37,083 nucleotides of DNA from Thiomargarita sp. (GCA_020720115.1 DYPD01000032.1:1-37083); one strand, 5' to 3'; positions 1 to 9,294 are shown, numbered from the stretch's first letter. Numbers and translations: made by a program. The notes: generated by a model from the letters alone, not told the origin.

Positions 1-184
1 ATCTTTCTGTATAAGATAACATTTTTTATGGAAATTTGTTAAGTTGATGCGTATGCCACCTTGCATGGCTAACGCAGGTGTTGTTCGATTTTCTGTGCGA
101 CTTCAGGCGGCAGGAGGATTCCTTAAACAAACTAGGGCTTAGATAAAAGTGTCACCATCAGTTTATTGAAAAGGAAATGTGCTG

Positions 185-1084
185 TTAGCTTTTCTTACAC
201 ATGGGAAATCCCAGTGTTTCACGTCGTGCATAGTAGGCTTCTGCCACCGCACGGGCGAGTGCCCGCACACGCAGGATGAAACGCTGACGTTCTGTGACAG
301 AAATGGCTTGGCGGGCATCCAATAAATTGAAGGTATGGGAAGCTTTCAGGGTCATTTCGTAGGCGGGTAATGGCAAATTGGCGGCAATCAATTTCTGGCT
401 TTCGTGCTCGCAGGTGTCAAACCAGGCAAACAATGCGGCAGTATCCGCATGTTCAAAGTTGTAGGCCGACATTTCTACTTCGTTTTGATGAAACACGTCG
501 CCATAGGTGATTTTACCTAAGGGGCCATCAGCCCACACCAGATCGAAAACGCTTTTCACGCCTTGCACATACATGGCAATGCGCTCTAAGCCGTAGGTGA
601 TTTCGCCTGTCACTGGACGGCATTCTAAGCCGCCAACCTGTTGAAAATAGGTGAATTGCGTGACTTCCATGCCGTTTAACCAGACTTCCCAACCCAAGCC
701 CCAAGCGCCCAAGGTTGGCGATTCCCAGTTGTCTTCCACGAAACGAATGTCGTGTTCTAGCGGGTCAAAACCTAAGATTTTTAATGAGCCTAAATACAGT
801 TCTTGGATATTTTTGGGCGAAGGTTTGATGACTACTTGGAACTGATAGTAGTGTTGCAGGCGATTGGGATTTTCGCCATAGCGCCCGTCTGTTGGACGGC
901 GTGAAGGCTGCACATAAGCCGCGCTCCAAGGCTCTGGACCGATGGATCGCAAAAAGGTCGCCGGATGAAAAGTGCCGGCGCCGACTTCCATGTCGTAGGG
1001 CTGTACTATGACGCAACCCTGCTGCGCCCAGTAGTTTTGCAGAGCTAAAATCAAGCCCTGAAAAGTTTGAATATCTGCTTGCAT
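185..1084 (-). CDS. glyQ: Glycyl-tRNA synthetase alpha subunit (GlyQ)
   Basis: Catalytic alpha subunit of the heterotetrameric class II glycyl-tRNA synthetase, which charges tRNA-Gly in the cytoplasm. The 299-residue product keeps family signatures: [18 protein letters not shown] near the N-terminus, [40 protein letters not shown] and the C-terminal [16 protein letters not shown]. Length matches the family. An upstream in-frame GTG at 1096 exists, but ATG at 1084 gives the usual N-terminus and has a GAGTGG Shine-Dalgarno-like sequence 8 nt upstream, so I choose ATG. It lies 52 bp after the beta-helix gene on the same strand and could be co-transcribed from mfd. The beta subunit gene glyS, normally right after glyQ, does not begin within the 184 bp left in the window. 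Confidence 0.97.
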   Translation of the reverse strand: MQADIQTFQGLILALQNYWAQQGCVIVQPYDMEVGAGTFHPATFLRSIGPEPWSAAYVQPSRRPTDGRYGENPNRLQHYYQFQVVIKPSPKNIQELYLGSLKILGFDPLEHDIRFVEDNWESPTLGAWGLGWEVWLNGMEVTQFTYFQQVGGLECRPVTGEITYGLERIAMYVQGVKSVFDLVWADGPLGKITYGDVFHQNEVEMSAYNFEHADTAALFAWFDTCEHESQKLIAANLPLPAYEMTLKASHTFNLLDARQAISVTERQRFILRVRALARAVAEAYYARRETLGFPMCKKS

Positions 1085-1136
1085 AAGAAAATCCACTCAA
1101 AATCTTTAATCTGTTATTTGAAATATGTAATGAATA

Positions 1137-2843
1137 CTAAGCTTGTTTGCGCTGCTGTTGGCAAAAGAAAACCATTAAAGCACGCAAGAGCAAAGATACC
1201 AGTAGAACTGAGACCAGTAGCACTATCATGCCTTTCAATGACCACAGGCGTGATAAACAGGAAACGGGCGGTATTGCTGCTGGTTGCCAACTATTGCCGA
1301 TAATGCTGTTGAAATATTCAGAAGCAGATTCTAGCGGTGCCACGCGGAAATGCCGCACCTGATTATCGTAAACATCATTAAAAATCGCGCCTTTATCCAA
1401 CAGCACCCCAGCACGGTGAGCGCCGTAAATCAGATTGCCCGCCACGATATTTTCCAGCGGCGGCAAGAAATCCAGCGGATGTTTACTCATATCCTCACCC
1501 GCAAGTGCTTGTTCAATACCTGCACTGCCCAGCAAAATACCGAAAAACTGAAAACGACTGCTTGCCCCGCGATTATTCGCCGTAATGCTATTAAACAGGA
1601 TCAAATTGCGAAAGCCGCTGCGCACGATTTTAATCCCATCTCCGGCATTATCGCGCACTGTATTGGACAAAATCAGGTTTTGCGCAGCATTATCCAGTGC
1701 AATGCCAGGCAATTTCGCAATCGCTGAACCATCCGCCATACGCCCAAACTCCAACACCCAATCCAGTTTCAATTCCTCGTCCGTTTGCCGCGCACGCTGA
1801 CCATTGCCCAACACCGCATTTTCCATCACCAGATTATTCACCGCGCCAAAATCCAGACACAATCCTTCTTTATCATTGTTTTTAATCAGATTATGCTGAA
1901 TAACCACGCCATAAGCGCCATCCACATACAACCCTTGCGCCCGATTGTCCGACAATTCATTTTGCTCAATCAAAAGCGCGTGCGGCGCGGGCGCCAGCGG
2001 CAAAATCGCTTCCGCCAAGGCATCATGATGACTGTGTGCTTCCAAGCTCGGTTTATCCAGCGCATCTGTCAACAGCACCGCTGCGCCGCCATTATCCGCC
2101 CGCTGACTCTCGGTAAAACGACAATGGTGCAGCCATACCCGCGCCACGTCGCCCTGCGCCATTACCGCACCAAATTTTGCCTTATCCATGTGCAACTGTG
2201 CCAACTCGATAAAATCACTGCCGCCCAGTATTGTCACTGCACGACCACCAATAAAATCAATCTGTTGCAAGCGAATCTGCTGCGCGGCGCGTAACAGCAC
2301 CGCCAGTTCTGCTTCAATGCTCAAAGACACCAGCGCAGCACGGCGCGTACCTGCGGGAAATTCAAACACCGCCGCCCTAAACTCTGGCGGCGCACTCAGG
2401 TGCGTATTGCGTCCTTCAATTGAAGTATTGGAAGGTACAATAATGGTTTCATCTACCTTGATGACTTCACTTTCTAAAACAACTTTTTGCGGTTTTCCAG
2501 CCGCCGCTTGCAAAAAATCCTGCAATTCACGACTGGTAGCACCAGCAAACACTCTGGTTTCAACTTCATTAAATACCGGCAACTGCTGTTGAATTTCAGC
2601 CCGCAAGGCTTGCGCATACGCCTGTGGGTCTTCAATTTGTGGTATTCCAATAGCAACCTGATTTGCCCGTTCTATTGCCCTGGCATGAGTTAAAATAGTG
2701 CTGGCAATTGGATCAGCAGGATTTGCACGTTGCAGCGGCGGAATCTGAAAGGTTTGAAAAATGCTTTCAGCCGCAACTGAAGTCATCCCAGTTAAACTCA
2801 ATACTATGACTAACCACTGCACCAATATTCTATGATTTTTCAT
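1137..2843 (-). CDS. Secreted right-handed beta-helix protein with C-terminal membrane anchor
   Basis: Probable exported protein of 568 residues, function unknown. I place the start at ATG 2843 because MKNHRILVQWLVIVLSLTG followed by SVAA-ES is a typical signal peptide; an in-frame start at 2906 would add a second hydrophobic N-terminus. Residues about 130-500 contain recurring short strands with Asn-rich turns (for example NLVMENAVLGN, NLILSNTVRDNAGDGIKI, NLILFNSITANN), the pattern of right-handed parallel beta-helix (NosD/pectate-lyase-like) folds. Near the C-terminus a single hydrophobic segment (IVLLVSVLLVSLLLRALMVF) is followed by a basic tail QQQRKQA, so the protein is probably anchored with the helix outside the inner membrane. 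The family includes carbohydrate-modifying enzymes, but no catalytic site can be named here. It lies between mfd and glyQ on the same strand. Confidence 0.8.
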   Translation of the reverse strand: MKNHRILVQWLVIVLSLTGMTSVAAESIFQTFQIPPLQRANPADPIASTILTHARAIERANQVAIGIPQIEDPQAYAQALRAEIQQQLPVFNEVETRVFAGATSRELQDFLQAAAGKPQKVVLESEVIKVDETIIVPSNTSIEGRNTHLSAPPEFRAAVFEFPAGTRRAALVSLSIEAELAVLLRAAQQIRLQQIDFIGGRAVTILGGSDFIELAQLHMDKAKFGAVMAQGDVARVWLHHCRFTESQRADNGGAAVLLTDALDKPSLEAHSHHDALAEAILPLAPAPHALLIEQNELSDNRAQGLYVDGAYGVVIQHNLIKNNDKEGLCLDFGAVNNLVMENAVLGNGQRARQTDEELKLDWVLEFGRMADGSAIAKLPGIALDNAAQNLILSNTVRDNAGDGIKIVRSGFRNLILFNSITANNRGASSRFQFFGILLGSAGIEQALAGEDMSKHPLDFLPPLENIVAGNLIYGAHRAGVLLDKGAIFNDVYDNQVRHFRVAPLESASEYFNSIIGNSWQPAAIPPVSCLSRLWSLKGMIVLLVSVLLVSLLLRALMVFFCQQQRKQA

Positions 2844-2936
2844 CTTGCTTTGTCTGTTAGTTAAAATAAAGAAAACTGCGGTTGTGAGCATCAAACGCCG
2901 GTGCAAAGCATCGCTTCTAACGGCGATAAACCCAGG

Positions 2937-5900
2937 TTACAAACTGCTGCTTGCAAGGTAGGTAAACAAACCCTCTAGCAGCCGCTTTTTTGCTGCAAAA
3001 TCTGCTAAGGTCTGGTTAATGCGCAGATTATGCTCGGCATCTAGTTTATAGACTCGCGGCTGTTGCTGCATGAGTTTAATCACTTGTATTGGATCAATCG
3101 GTGGTTCTGGGGTAAATTGAATACGTCCGCCTTGTTCGCCAAGTTCGATTTTTTTCATTCCCAGCGGCGTGGCTTGCAATTTCAATTCAGTCACTTCAAA
3201 TAGGTTTTTTGCCGCAGTGGGTAATAAACCAAAGCGATCAATGAGTTCTACTTGAATTTCCTTCAATTCCTCAATGGAATTTGCCCCTGCAATGCGTTTG
3301 TAGAGAATGAGGCGGGTATGTACATCGGGCAAATAATCTTCTGGCAATAGACTGGAAATATGTAAATCAACTTCAGTGCCATGATCTAAAGGACGATCCA
3401 GTTGCGGTTGTTTGCCTTGTTTTAAGGATTCTACCGCCCGTTCCAGGAGTTCTGTGTATAAACTAAAGCCTATTTCCTGCATGTGTCCGCTTTGTTCATC
3501 GCCGAGTAATTCACCCGCACCGCGTATTTCTAAATCATGGGTAGCCAGAGTGAAACCGACGCCCAGTTCTTCTAAGGAACTCAAGGCTTCCAGACGTTTG
3601 ATTGCATCTTGGGTAATGTTTTTCTTTGGCGGTGTGATTAGGTAAGCGTAGGCACGGTGGTGCGAGCGCCCGACGCGCCCGCGTAGTTGGTAAAGTTGTG
3701 CTAAGCCGAAGCGGTCAGCACGGTTGATGATGATGGTGTTGGCGCTGGGTACGTCAATGCCGGTTTCGATGATGGTGGTGCAGACTAACACATTGAATCT
3801 GCGATGATAAAAGTCTTGCATGGCGTTTTCGAGTTCGCGTTCTGGCATTTGTCCATGCGCCACGCGCACTTTGGCTTCGGGTGCGAGTTCTTGGACTTCG
3901 CGTGCCATTTTTTCGATGCTTTCGACTTCGTTGTGTAGAAAATAAACTTGTCCGCCGCGCCGCAATTCGCGGTGAATGGCTTCAGATAGCGCGGGTTTGC
4001 GCCATTCCTGCACAAAGGTTTTGATGGCTAAACGTTTTGACGGCGGCGTGGCGATGATGGAGAGGTCGCGCAAATCCGCTAACGCCATGTTCAGCGAGCG
4101 CGGAATGGGGGTGGCGGTGAGGGTCAAAATGTCCACTTCGGCGCGTAGGGCTTTGAATTTTTCTTTCTGCCGCACCCCAAAGCGGTGTTCTTCGTCAATG
4201 ATGACAAGCCCTAAGCGATTGAATTTAATATTATCTTGCAGCAATTTGTGCGTGCCTATAATAATATCCGCCGTGCCCGCTGCCATTGCTTGCAGGGTGG
4301 CTTCCATTTGTTTATTGCTACGAAAGCGCGACAGTTGCTCGATTTTTACCGGCCAATCAGCGAAACGGTCCTGAAAATTCTGGAAATGCTGTTGTGCCAG
4401 CAAAGTGGTGGGCACCAGCACCGCAACCTGTTTGCCATCTTGCACCGCAATAAACGCCGCCCGCATCGCCACTTCGGTTTTGCCAAAGCCAACATCGCCA
4501 CACACCAGGCGATCCATGCTGCGCGGCGAGTGCATATCTGCCAGCACCGCATCAATTGCCGCCTGCTGATCCGGCGTTTCTTCAAAGGGAAAAGCTTGCG
4601 CAAAGGCTTGGTAAGCGGCTTTGTCATGGGAAAACACATGCCCAGGACGGGCTTCGCGGCGGGCGTACAAATCCAGCAATTCGGCAGCGACATCGCAGAC
4701 CTGCTCGGCAGCTTTGCGCTTGGCTTTTTGCCACTGCGGATTGCCTAATTTGTGCAAAGGCGCACGTTCGGGGTCAATGCCGGTGAAGCGGGAAATCAGA
4801 TGTAACGAGGTGACGGGCACATAGAGCTTGTCCTGGTTGGCATATTCCAAGTACAAAAACTCGGCTTTCATGCCGCTGACTTCCAGGGTTTTTAGCCCCA
4901 AATAGCGCCCCACGCCGTGATCTTCGTGTACCACTGGTGAACCCAGATTGAGTTCGGTGAGATTGCGCACCACCGAATCAGAATCCCGCGCCGCCTCGCT
5001 TTTGCGCCGCCGCCGTTGCGCCACGCGCTCGCCAAATAGCTGGGTTTCCGTGATCAGCGCGAGCTTGGGTTCGTCTAACACCAAGCCGTGCTCAAGCGGG
5101 GCGACGGTTAATCCTAACTTACTGTTGCTGGTGTAGAAATCTTGCCAAGATTCAAAGATTTGGGGTTTTAACAAGGCATGTTTGCTGAGGAGTTCTAGCA
5201 GGGTTTCGCGCCGTCCGGTGGTTTCGGCACACAGCAACACGCGCCCATTGAATGCGCTAATAAACTGTTGCAACCGTGCCAACGGCTGCTCGGCGCGAGA
5301 ATCTGCGGGAATCGCCGGCGGCGTGTGGGTGGCGAACTCAAACGTACCCGCTTTGGGAGGGCTAAGCGCCTGCTTAGCTTCATCGCCTACGGCGGCGTGG
5401 CTGACGTAGCCGTCAGTCGCGCCCAGAGACACTTGCGGATAAGCTTTGAAATACCCAAACAATTGATCTACCGGCAAATAAATCTCACTTGGCGGCAATA
5501 ACGGGCGCTCAATATCGTGCCTGAGTTGTTCATAACGGGTATTAATTTCTGTCCAAAAGGCTTCAGCGGTTGGCACCGCGCCATCCCACAAGCACAGCAA
5601 CGCCGAATCGGGCAAATAATCAAACAGGGTTTGGGTATGAGTAAAAAACAGCGGCAAATAAAACTCCGCGCCAGGCGGCGGAATCTGGTGCGTCACATCA
5701 TGGTAAACCGAGCAGCGATTAGGATCGCCAGGGAAAGTTTTGCACCAAGACTCACGGAAATGCCCGATGCTGTCCTTATTCAGCGGATATTCGCGTGCTG
5801 GCAACAGACGCACCTGCGGCACTTCAGCACGAGAACGCTGGGTTTCGGCATCAAAAATCCGCAAGCTATCAATCTCATCATCAAATAAATCAATGCGATA

Positions 5901-6449
5901 GGGATGCGCACTACCCATTGGAAACAAATCCAAAATCGAGCCGCGTACAGAAAACTCGCCGTGCTCCATCACCTGATTCACCGCCCGATAACCGCTCATC
6001 TCTAGCCGCAGCCGCAGCTTTTCACGATCAAGCGGTTGACCTTTTTGCAAAATCAAGCTATTAGCCTGCACATATTCCTGCGGCGGCAAGCGTTGCATGA
6101 GCGTCGTAATAGGCAAAATCAGTAAGCATTTTTGCACATCCGGCAGACGATACAGCGTCAGCAGGCGCTCAGAAACAATATCCTGATGTGGTGAAAAGAC
6201 ATCATAAGGTAGCGTTTCCCAATCTGGAAAATTCAGTAAAATCAAATCATTACCCGCAAAAAAGCGGATTTCTTCACTGACGCGCTGGGCGCTCAAGCTG
6301 TCTTGTGTCACCACCACCAGCGGCCCCCTATGCGCCTGCATCGCATGACTTAACGCCAAAGCGGCGCTGCTGCCATGCAGGTTGTTCCAGGTATAGCGCA
6401 AGTGGGTTTTCGGCGGAAGCGGCGGATTAAAGGGGGTGGGGCTATTCAT
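2937..6449 (-). CDS. mfd: Transcription-repair coupling factor Mfd
   Basis: Mfd removes RNA polymerase stalled at DNA lesions and recruits UvrA for nucleotide excision repair. The 1170-residue product has the whole architecture: N-terminal UvrB-like region, RNA-polymerase-interacting CarD-like domain near residue 500 (SPVVHEDHGVGRYLGL), Walker A GDVGFGKT near 650, DEEH box VIIDEEHRFGVRQKEK near 750, motif TATPIPRSLNMAL, helicase motif VI region QLRGRVGRS, and a C-terminal TRCF domain. The start is ambiguous. ATG 6503 has little Shine-Dalgarno support. ATG 6449 (MNSPTPFNPP) gives a more usual N-terminus and overlaps the stop of a short upstream ORF by ATGA. It is the first gene of a possible minus-strand unit with the beta-helix gene and glyQ. 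Confidence 0.97.
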   Translation of the reverse strand: MNSPTPFNPPLPPKTHLRYTWNNLHGSSAALALSHAMQAHRGPLVVVTQDSLSAQRVSEEIRFFAGNDLILLNFPDWETLPYDVFSPHQDIVSERLLTLYRLPDVQKCLLILPITTLMQRLPPQEYVQANSLILQKGQPLDREKLRLRLEMSGYRAVNQVMEHGEFSVRGSILDLFPMGSAHPYRIDLFDDEIDSLRIFDAETQRSRAEVPQVRLLPAREYPLNKDSIGHFRESWCKTFPGDPNRCSVYHDVTHQIPPPGAEFYLPLFFTHTQTLFDYLPDSALLCLWDGAVPTAEAFWTEINTRYEQLRHDIERPLLPPSEIYLPVDQLFGYFKAYPQVSLGATDGYVSHAAVGDEAKQALSPPKAGTFEFATHTPPAIPADSRAEQPLARLQQFISAFNGRVLLCAETTGRRETLLELLSKHALLKPQIFESWQDFYTSNSKLGLTVAPLEHGLVLDEPKLALITETQLFGERVAQRRRRKSEAARDSDSVVRNLTELNLGSPVVHEDHGVGRYLGLKTLEVSGMKAEFLYLEYANQDKLYVPVTSLHLISRFTGIDPERAPLHKLGNPQWQKAKRKAAEQVCDVAAELLDLYARREARPGHVFSHDKAAYQAFAQAFPFEETPDQQAAIDAVLADMHSPRSMDRLVCGDVGFGKTEVAMRAAFIAVQDGKQVAVLVPTTLLAQQHFQNFQDRFADWPVKIEQLSRFRSNKQMEATLQAMAAGTADIIIGTHKLLQDNIKFNRLGLVIIDEEHRFGVRQKEKFKALRAEVDILTLTATPIPRSLNMALADLRDLSIIATPPSKRLAIKTFVQEWRKPALSEAIHRELRRGGQVYFLHNEVESIEKMAREVQELAPEAKVRVAHGQMPERELENAMQDFYHRRFNVLVCTTIIETGIDVPSANTIIINRADRFGLAQLYQLRGRVGRSHHRAYAYLITPPKKNITQDAIKRLEALSSLEELGVGFTLATHDLEIRGAGELLGDEQSGHMQEIGFSLYTELLERAVESLKQGKQPQLDRPLDHGTEVDLHISSLLPEDYLPDVHTRLILYKRIAGANSIEELKEIQVELIDRFGLLPTAAKNLFEVTELKLQATPLGMKKIELGEQGGRIQFTPEPPIDPIQVIKLMQQQPRVYKLDAEHNLRINQTLADFAAKKRLLEGLFTYLASSSL

Positions 6450-6487
6450 AAAATGTTGGCTTGCTGTGGTTTTGCAAAAAAACGCAT
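6446..6487 (-). CDS. Candidate 13-codon leader ORF overlapping the mfd start
   Basis: The mfd leader contains ATG at 6487 preceded by a strong purine-rich GAAGGAAGG, encoding MRFFAKPQQANIL and ending in a TGA that overlaps the mfd ATG at 6449 (ATGA). The arrangement would allow translational coupling. The same DNA can be read as the N-terminus of an extended Mfd from ATG 6503, so the ORF may be fortuitous. Confidence 0.3.
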   Translation of the reverse strand: MRFFAKPQQANIL

Positions 6488-6559
6488 TATAACCTTCCTT
6501 CATTATTTTTCATCATTAAACCTAAAATAGGCACGGCTGATAATGAGTGATTAGACTTG

Positions 6560-6589
6560 TTGCAACATAAGAAATAATTACAATATAGC
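6560..6589 (+). promoter_or_regulatory. Candidate sigma70 promoter stranded upstream of the mobile elements
   Basis: TTGCAA at 6560-6565 and TATAGC at 6584-6589 are separated by 18 bp and point toward the LamG-domain gene at 7056. Before the mobile elements inserted, this promoter would have lain only about 30 bp from that gene's Shine-Dalgarno. It now reads first into the MITE and the IS630 remnant. Prediction by eye only. Confidence 0.25.
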
Positions 6590-6594
6590 TATTG

Positions 6595-6687
6595 TATAGT
6601 AGGATTACTCAATAATTATATTTTTATAATTATTAAGCATATGATTTTATATATCTTTTATTTTAAAGATTCAGTAATCCGACTATA
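6595..6687 (+). mobile_element. 93-bp MITE, copy 1 (IS630/TA type)
   Basis: Non-coding element with terminal inverted repeats TATAGTAGGATTACT (6595-6609) and AGTAATCCGACTATA (6673-6687), including the TA target bases at each end. It has an internal perfect hairpin: AATAATTATA (6611-6620), TTTT loop, TATAATTATT (6625-6634). It differs at only 2 of 93 positions from the inverted copy at 36296-36388 and is identical over 53 bp to the copy cut by the window end. It directly abuts the end of the IS630 remnant, sharing TATA. Confidence 0.92.
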
Positions 6688-7031
6688 TAGTGAAATTCCT
6701 ATAAATTTGTTATATTTATTTCAAATACTTCATTGAAAACAAGCTTTAATTTATCTTCAATTGACAAGTAGGTGTTCTGGCATTTTCTAATAGGCTGTTT
6801 CATCACTGCCCAATAATTTTCAATTTTATTTAGTTCTGGTGAATAAGGCGGCAAATAAAGTACTTCACACTCTTTTTGCTTTAGATTCGCTGAGTTCCTT
6901 TATTTTCTTACCGTTTAGAACGGCATTTACAACCCGTTTTCTAAACTCTGCTGAGTAAGCCACAATGACCTCCTTTATAAATGAAAAATATATATGATAA
7001 TTATAAACATTTTTTAGGTAATCTTACTATA
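6686..7031 (-). mobile_element. IS630-family insertion sequence, internally deleted (346 bp)
   Basis: A minus-strand deletion derivative. The transposase-start end reads TATAGTAAGATTACC inward from 7031 and the far end TATAGTGAAATTCC inward from 6686; these are imperfect inverted repeats of each other. The first closely matches the MITE ends (13 of 15 positions). Between them lie the beginning and end of an IS630-type transposase joined by a large deletion. A full IS630 is about 1.1 kb, so roughly two thirds is missing. TA flanks are consistent with IS630/Tc1-mariner target choice. Confidence 0.85.
6699..6963 (-). pseudogene. IS630 transposase remnant (N- and C-terminal pieces, frameshifted junction)
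   Basis: The 5' piece starts with GTG at 6963 behind a strong GGAGG and encodes MAYSAEFRKRVVNAVLNGKK and so on, the helix-turn-helix start of IS630-type transposases. It terminates at 6865 after 32 codons. The 3' piece, in another frame, reads CEVLYLPPYSPELNKIENYW from 6869 and ends with TAG at 6699-6701. YLPPYSPELNKIE is the diagnostic C-terminal DDE segment, with the catalytic Glu in KIE. The two pieces meet around 6865-6895, so the central DDE region is deleted and the junction is out of frame. No active enzyme can be made. Confidence 0.88.
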
Positions 7032-7055
7032 CGCCAAAACGGAGGTTTTAAGACG

Positions 7056-8303
7056 ATGACTAGCAGGAGAGTGTTAAGGGAATGTTTGCTGTTGTTTGGG
7101 GTCTTGAGTTTTGCGCCATTACAGGCGGAGTTGAGCGACGGGCTGAAGCTTTACCTGCCTTTAACGGGGAATGCGCAAGATTACGGAGCGCATCAGTACA
7201 AGACTTTGCAGAGTGGGGCAAATCTGACCAGTGACCGTTTTGGCTATAGTACGCAAGCCTATGATTTTTCATCTCAAACGGATTTTATTCAAGTACAAGG
7301 CGATGATGCTTTGGGCGTGGGGCGCGAAGATTTTGCCCTGAATTTGTGGTTAAAACCTGATCTGGCGGCTTTGGCGCTCACACCAACGGACTTAAATACT
7401 TTTTTAGAACTGCACAGCCGAGATCGCTTTAGTCTGTGCTGTTATTTTCAAGCCGGTTTGGCGCTGGCGTTGGATCATGCGGGGCAGTTGCAAGTCATGC
7501 TGATGTCGCCGCAAGGAGCGGCGGCTGGGGTAGCGGCTTGTCCGACCGAGGCTTGTGCGCTGTACCCCAGCGGGGTGTTTTTGAACGAGGCGCGTTGGTA
7601 TCACTTGCTCTTGAATGTTGACCGCGATGATCCGCAAGGGTTGCGGATTTTCCTAGATAATCAATTACAAGCGCAACTTGATCCGAGTGCTTATCCGCTC
7701 CTAAGTACTGAGCCGCAAGCGGATTTAAGCGGCACTCGTAGCAGCAGCTTATCATTGGGACGCGGCATTACGCATTTTGGTGATAACCGGCAAATACCTT
7801 ATTTTGTGGGCAGCCTGGATGAGGTGGCGCTGTTTGGGCGGCAACTGAATCGGGAAGAGATAACGGCGCTATTTAGCCAACCCCTTGATGCACCTGCTTT
7901 ACCGCAACAGCCCGCACGCCCTGGGCAGTTATACAATATTTCGGCACGCGGTTGGGTGGGCGGCAACGAGGTGTTGATCGCGGGTTTTATTATCCAACAT
8001 CAGCCGCAAAAGGTGCTGATGGTGGTGAACGGTGGGAGTTTACGGGCAATGGGTTTGCAAACGGTGGTGTTAGACCCGCTGCTTAGTGTGTATCAAGGCT
8101 CGAAGGTGTTGTTTAGCAATGATAATTGGCAAGATTCCCCAGAGCGTAGCGCCATTGAAGCAACGGGCATTGTCCCGCAAGACCCGCTGGAAGCGGCGCT
8201 ATTGGTGGAATTGCCGCCAGGGGAATATACAGCGGTGGTGCATAGCAAGGGCAATTCAGGCACGGCGCTACTGAGTGTGTTTAACGTAACGTCAGTGCAT
8301 TAG
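7056..8303 (+). CDS. Secreted LamG/concanavalin-like protein with C-terminal prepeptidase-like beta domain
   Basis: Probable exported protein of 415 residues, role unknown. The start is ATG 7056, with GGAGG at 7041-7045 and a signal peptide MTSRRVLRECLLLFGVLSFA followed by PLQA; the earlier in-frame ATG at 6981 lies inside the insertion sequence. Residues about 28-290 form a LamG/ConA-like jelly roll (LKLYLPLTGNAQDYG, ALNLWLKPDLA, WYHLLLNVDRDD, VGSLDEVALFGRQLN, the usual LamG closing motif). Residues about 300-415 (YNISARGWVGGNEVLIAGFI, SNDNWQDSPE, LPPGEYTAVVHSKG) resemble beta domains found after adhesive modules in many secreted bacterial proteins. An adhesin or carbohydrate-binding role is inference. 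The IS630 remnant ends 24 bp before the start, so its native promoter has been displaced. Confidence 0.8.
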   Translation: MTSRRVLRECLLLFGVLSFAPLQAELSDGLKLYLPLTGNAQDYGAHQYKTLQSGANLTSDRFGYSTQAYDFSSQTDFIQVQGDDALGVGREDFALNLWLKPDLAALALTPTDLNTFLELHSRDRFSLCCYFQAGLALALDHAGQLQVMLMSPQGAAAGVAACPTEACALYPSGVFLNEARWYHLLLNVDRDDPQGLRIFLDNQLQAQLDPSAYPLLSTEPQADLSGTRSSSLSLGRGITHFGDNRQIPYFVGSLDEVALFGRQLNREEITALFSQPLDAPALPQQPARPGQLYNISARGWVGGNEVLIAGFIIQHQPQKVLMVVNGGSLRAMGLQTVVLDPLLSVYQGSKVLFSNDNWQDSPERSAIEATGIVPQDPLEAALLVELPPGEYTAVVHSKGNSGTALLSVFNVTSVH

Positions 8304-8307
8304 CAGC

Positions 8308-9294
8308 TTAATGAAGCTTTGCCAATTCTTCTTGCAACACAGCATAAGGCAGGAGAATGTAACCATCTTTAACAACAATTTCTTGCCCTGGTTTGGATAA
8401 GATCATGCCGAGAAATTCGTGTTCTAACGGCGGTAGTGGTTTGCCAGGTGGCTTATTGACGTAAATGTAAAGAAAACGCGATAGCGGGTATTTGCCAGTG
8501 GCGGCGTTTTCTGCATTCACTGAAATAAACAACTGAGGTTTTTTTGCAATAGCGAGGGTTTTCACGCCAGAAGTGCGGTAACCAATACCTGAATAGCCAA
8601 TACTGTTTAAGGATGCGGTGACGGATTGCACGACTGAAGCAGAACCCGGTTGTTCATTGACGTTGATCTTAAAGTCACCTTTGCACAAAGCTTTTTGCTT
8701 AAAGTAGCCATAGGTGCCGGAAACCGAATTACGTCCAAACAATTGAATAGATTTGTTGACCCATTCGCCTTTTAAGCCGACTTGTCCCCAAGTCACTACA
8801 TCTTGTGCATGTCCGCATTTGCGCGTGGCAGAAAAAATGGCATCCAGTTGTTCAATGGTTAACCCATCCAGCGGATTATCTTTGTTGACATAGACTGCCA
8901 GTGCATCTACTGCAACCCGAATCGGTTGCGGCGCATAGCCGTATTTGCGTTCAAAGGCTTCAATCTCACTTTCTTTCATAGTGCGACTCATAGGACCTAG
9001 ATTACTGGTGCCTTCAGTCAATGCGGGAGGCGCGGTGGATGAACCTGCGGCTTGGATTTGAATGTTGATGTTTGGGTAATAGCGTTTGAATGTTTCTGCC
9101 CACAGCGTCATGAGATTTGCCAAGGTATCAGAACCCACGCTGGATAAAGTGCCGTCTACACCGGTGGTTTTTACATAATCTGGTAATGTCAAGGGGAGTT
9201 CTGCGCTTATGTCTTCCATTGCCCAGAGATTCATTGAAAGGGTTAAGAACAAGCACGGCAGCCAATTTTTAAGTATGAAAAATCTATAGATCAT
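8308..9294 (-). CDS. pstS: PstS-type periplasmic phosphate-binding protein
   Basis: Extracytoplasmic phosphate-binding protein of 328 residues, expected to deliver phosphate to a PstCAB ABC transporter. The N-terminus [20 protein letters not shown] plus MNLWA is a signal peptide. Family features are [42 protein letters not shown] (a phosphate-contacting SxxT/GSS region), [46 protein letters not shown] and [17 protein letters not shown] sits just upstream of ATG. No pstC, pstA, pstB or phoU lies beside it; its neighbours are a convergent LamG gene (5 bp away) and an unrelated membrane protein gene. A Pho box lies upstream, so expression under phosphate starvation is likely. Confidence 0.9.
   Translation of the reverse strand: MIYRFFILKNWLPCLFLTLSMNLWAMEDISAELPLTLPDYVKTTGVDGTLSSVGSDTLANLMTLWAETFKRYYPNINIQIQAAGSSTAPPALTEGTSNLGPMSRTMKESEIEAFERKYGYAPQPIRVAVDALAVYVNKDNPLDGLTIEQLDAIFSATRKCGHAQDVVTWGQVGLKGEWVNKSIQLFGRNSVSGTYGYFKQKALCKGDFKINVNEQPGSASVVQSVTASLNSIGYSGIGYRTSGVKTLAIAKKPQLFISVNAENAATGKYPLSRFLYIYVNKPPGKPLPPLEHEFLGMILSKPGQEIVVKDGYILLPYAVLQEELAKLH

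Noticed and set aside
66-120. Minus-strand frame ending GILLPPEVAQKIEQHLR, looking like a protein C-terminus
   Set aside because: It is preceded directly by an in-frame stop and has no start; too short to call a gene or remnant.
6981-7055. 25-codon N-terminal extension of the LamG gene
   Set aside because: It lies mostly in the insertion sequence end and hides the signal peptide; ATG 7056 has GGAGG.
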